Shown: positions 62,409 through 64,000 of the stretch, one piece after another
Numbering within the stretch: the stretch's first letter is position 1
Layout: every line of letters starts with the position of its first letter
From: Mangrovimonas yunxiaonensis
GTDB lineage: Bacteria; Bacteroidota; Bacteroidia; Flavobacteriales; Flavobacteriaceae
Direction: 5' to 3'
NCBI RefSeq assembly: GCF_000733475.1
Contig: NZ_JPFK01000009.1
Location: forward strand, 124,001-188,000
Length of the DNA stretch: 64,000 nucleotides
The notes under the pieces: model-generated
What the model was told of the DNA's origin: nothing
Database searches by the model: none
Seen by the model: the letters and a program-made list of their open reading frames with translations, nothing else
Position numbers and translations under genes: made by a program

Positions 62409-63869
62409 TTATCTGTCTAATCCTTCAATGATATATAACATGCTTCCTTCATTTGAATCTGAATTAGCATTGGCATTGGCATCTGTAAATGCTGCGTTTT
62501 CCCAACCGTGGTTTTGGGTGATTAGCAAAAACGTGTCTTCTTTTCCAATAACGTCAGACACATCGATCATTCCGGTAATTTCCCATGCCGAGGCTGCAGT
62601 ACCGTAACCTTGGGCTTCTGCCGTAGTTTGGTCGCACTCTAATACGGTTTTCAACTCTCCGTTATTTAAGTTATACTGGTATAACCTAGCGAAGTGTGTC
62701 TTATCGGCTGTATCTGGATACCCGTTAGGATCTTCTTGAATGTAAGCATAATTTTCGGTTACAACAATGTTATCTGGGCTGTGGAAAGCTTTGGCCTTCC
62801 CGTCTAGCATATCGCCATCTAACACACAGGTAATTGTACCAGCTGCAGTAGGATCGTTAGGGTTTAGGGTAACTTTATAAACTCTTCCGTAAAGCGTTCC
62901 TTTGCCTTCTAAATCTGGTTTTTTACGTCCTGTAACACAAAAGTATATTTCTCTGTTGTTGGCAGCAGAACCTCTTCTCCAATCGATGTCCTCTAATCTC
63001 GAGAAGCCCATAATACCTTTTGTTTTTGCTTCGGTATCTAAAAGATCTATTTGTGTTTCGTTTAGAGCAACAAATTCCATTGGGTAAGATTGGCCTTCAA
63101 CCATATCCATTTCAAAAGCAATGTTTGGGTCGGTTACTTTTAAACCGTATAATTGGCCGCCGTTAAGGTCACCTCTTTCACCAACATACATTCCTAACTG
63201 TCCAGATGGTACAGTATTATCAGAGTGATCATCACCAATAAATACAACGGTTTTATTAGGATAAGCATCTTTACCTATGGCTACGGCGTTTTCTGTAGAC
63301 CATTGTCCTAATGCTGGTAACATGGTAGCTATAGAAGCAGATCCGGTACTCTTATAAGGATCTGTAGCAAACACCCCTTTAGAAGCACCACCCCATTCAC
63401 CACCAGAAAGGTATATGGGACCAAAGCCATGCTCTTCGGGAGTAATTAAAGAGCCCGAACACTGTGCTGTAGCTGCAGAAGCATTGGCATTTAAGATGTA
63501 TTCTCCGGCAACCGGCTTAAAGGTTTCGTCTAGAGTAATACGAGCAATGGCGTAATCGGCTTCAATGTTATTGATTAAAGTAAATGTATTGTCATCATTT
63601 CGTAACAACCCGGCGCCATCGGCCATTGAGCCATAAACAAAATCTGGTGTGTCTGCCAATTGATCTTCAGAAGACAATAAGGTATAGATATTAACTCCCG
63701 AGAATTCTGGTGTTAACTCTAATAATACTGGCGATTGAGAATGCGATTGCAATTGAACTCCTGTTGGTTGTGGTTGGTTTGAATTATTGGTGTTGTCATC
63801 ATCACTCTTACATGATACAAATGCGGTTAAGCCTAATCCCAATAATGCGATTTTTTGATGTGTTTTCAT
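62409..63869 (-). CDS. PhoX-like (DUF839) lipoprotein, putative phosphatase
   Basis: 486 aa. The signal peptide ends in a lipobox-like LTAFVSC (Cys20) and acidic KSDDDNTN. The DUF839/PhoX fold shows in GVFATDPYKSTG, NKTVVFIGDDHSDNTVPSGQ, GFSRLEDIDWRRGSA, KAFHSPDNIVVTENYAYIQE and DPNGYPDT. PhoX proteins are calcium/iron-dependent alkaline phosphatases; whether this member keeps the metal site cannot be judged by eye. It is cotranscribed with the di-heme peroxidase gene, whose possible ATG overlaps its stop. Confidence 0.85.
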   Translation of the reverse strand: MKTHQKIALLGLGLTAFVSCKSDDDNTNNSNQPQPTGVQLQSHSQSPVLLELTPEFSGVNIYTLLSSEDQLADTPDFVYGSMADGAGLLRNDDNTFTLINNIEADYAIARITLDETFKPVAGEYILNANASAATAQCSGSLITPEEHGFGPIYLSGGEWGGASKGVFATDPYKSTGSASIATMLPALGQWSTENAVAIGKDAYPNKTVVFIGDDHSDNTVPSGQLGMYVGERGDLNGGQLYGLKVTDPNIAFEMDMVEGQSYPMEFVALNETQIDLLDTEAKTKGIMGFSRLEDIDWRRGSAANNREIYFCVTGRKKPDLEGKGTLYGRVYKVTLNPNDPTAAGTITCVLDGDMLDGKAKAFHSPDNIVVTENYAYIQEDPNGYPDTADKTHFARLYQYNLNNGELKTVLECDQTTAEAQGYGTAASAWEITGMIDVSDVIGKEDTFLLITQNHGWENAAFTDANANANSDSNEGSMLYIIEGLDR

Positions 63870-64000
63870 TTAATTTTTAGTGGTTTTAAATTTTCGACTA
63901 AATAACAACTTCAACGTAAGCTTAACCTTAATGGCAGTTTACTATAAACTAAACTTTGTGTTAATTTTATTATCCTAATGTTACTATTTAAATTCATATT

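Overview
The window comes from a marine-type flavobacterium (Bacteroidota, Flavobacteriaceae). The signs are: a type IX secretion (Por) sorting tail on a giant surface protein, SusD-era style lipoproteins, A+T-rich spacers, mostly absent Shine-Dalgarno sequences, an RteC protein, and a CTnDOT-type integrase whose first catalytic Arg is replaced by Ser.

Layout. 1-9,055 is host chromosome: a partial alpha/beta hydrolase, a zinc-free MDR oxidoreductase, a class C beta-lactamase-fold serine hydrolase, a TolB-like/TPR/AraC hybrid regulator, a DUF4412 protein and a BspA-like lipoprotein. Repeat-rich spacers (5,195-5,715 and 8,257-8,900) surround the last two genes.

9,056-36,813 is an integrated genomic island of about 27.7 kb in the 3' end of tRNA-Arg(TCT). 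A perfect 22-bp copy of the tRNA 3' end lies at the far left (9,056-9,077), the integrase gene sits beside the intact tRNA, and the tRNA's own terminator is stranded at 9,023-9,051, 27.7 kb away. Inside are: (a) a divergent left-end module, with a 66-aa putative DNA-binding protein beside four 11-bp iterons and a four-gene cassette (251-aa unknown, DUF5675, two small membrane proteins); (b) a HEPN-motif protein; (c) an OhrR/Ohr/ferritin-like/DoxX redox module between 283-bp direct repeats; (d) a compact four-gene operon sce7726 (PD-(D/E)XK nuclease-like) - sce7725 - HEPN/RES NAD-consuming toxin - DUF4238, the best candidate for an undescribed defence system; (e) an RteC-xis-like-ATPase control module with a 13-bp inverted repeat that could be the RteC operator; (f) a long co-directional cargo cluster: AraC regulator, RND efflux pump (MFP, RND, TolC), coiled-coil protein, patatin lipase, DUF4833, MscS channel, ABC1/UbiB kinase, LpxL-like acyltransferase and a TetR regulator whose stop codon overlaps the rteC start. 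Efflux, lipid hydrolysis, acylation and mechanosensing are thus placed in one transcript direction that ends in the excision regulator. No relaxase or tra gene is visible, so the element would need help to transfer.

36,793-64,000 is host chromosome with higher G+C: tRNA-Arg, tRNA-Pro and tRNA-Ser, a PgpH-type 7TM-HD phosphohydrolase, thiolase, NlpC/P60 peptidase, a TPR protein, gyrA, clpC, a 2,123-aa type IX-secreted protein with thirteen near-identical 87-aa repeats, hutH, a TlpA-like lipoprotein, the bifunctional NAD(P)HX repair enzyme, a DUF1853 protein, a di-heme cytochrome c peroxidase and a PhoX-like lipoprotein.

All functions are inferred from recognisable motifs and family memory; no database search was run.
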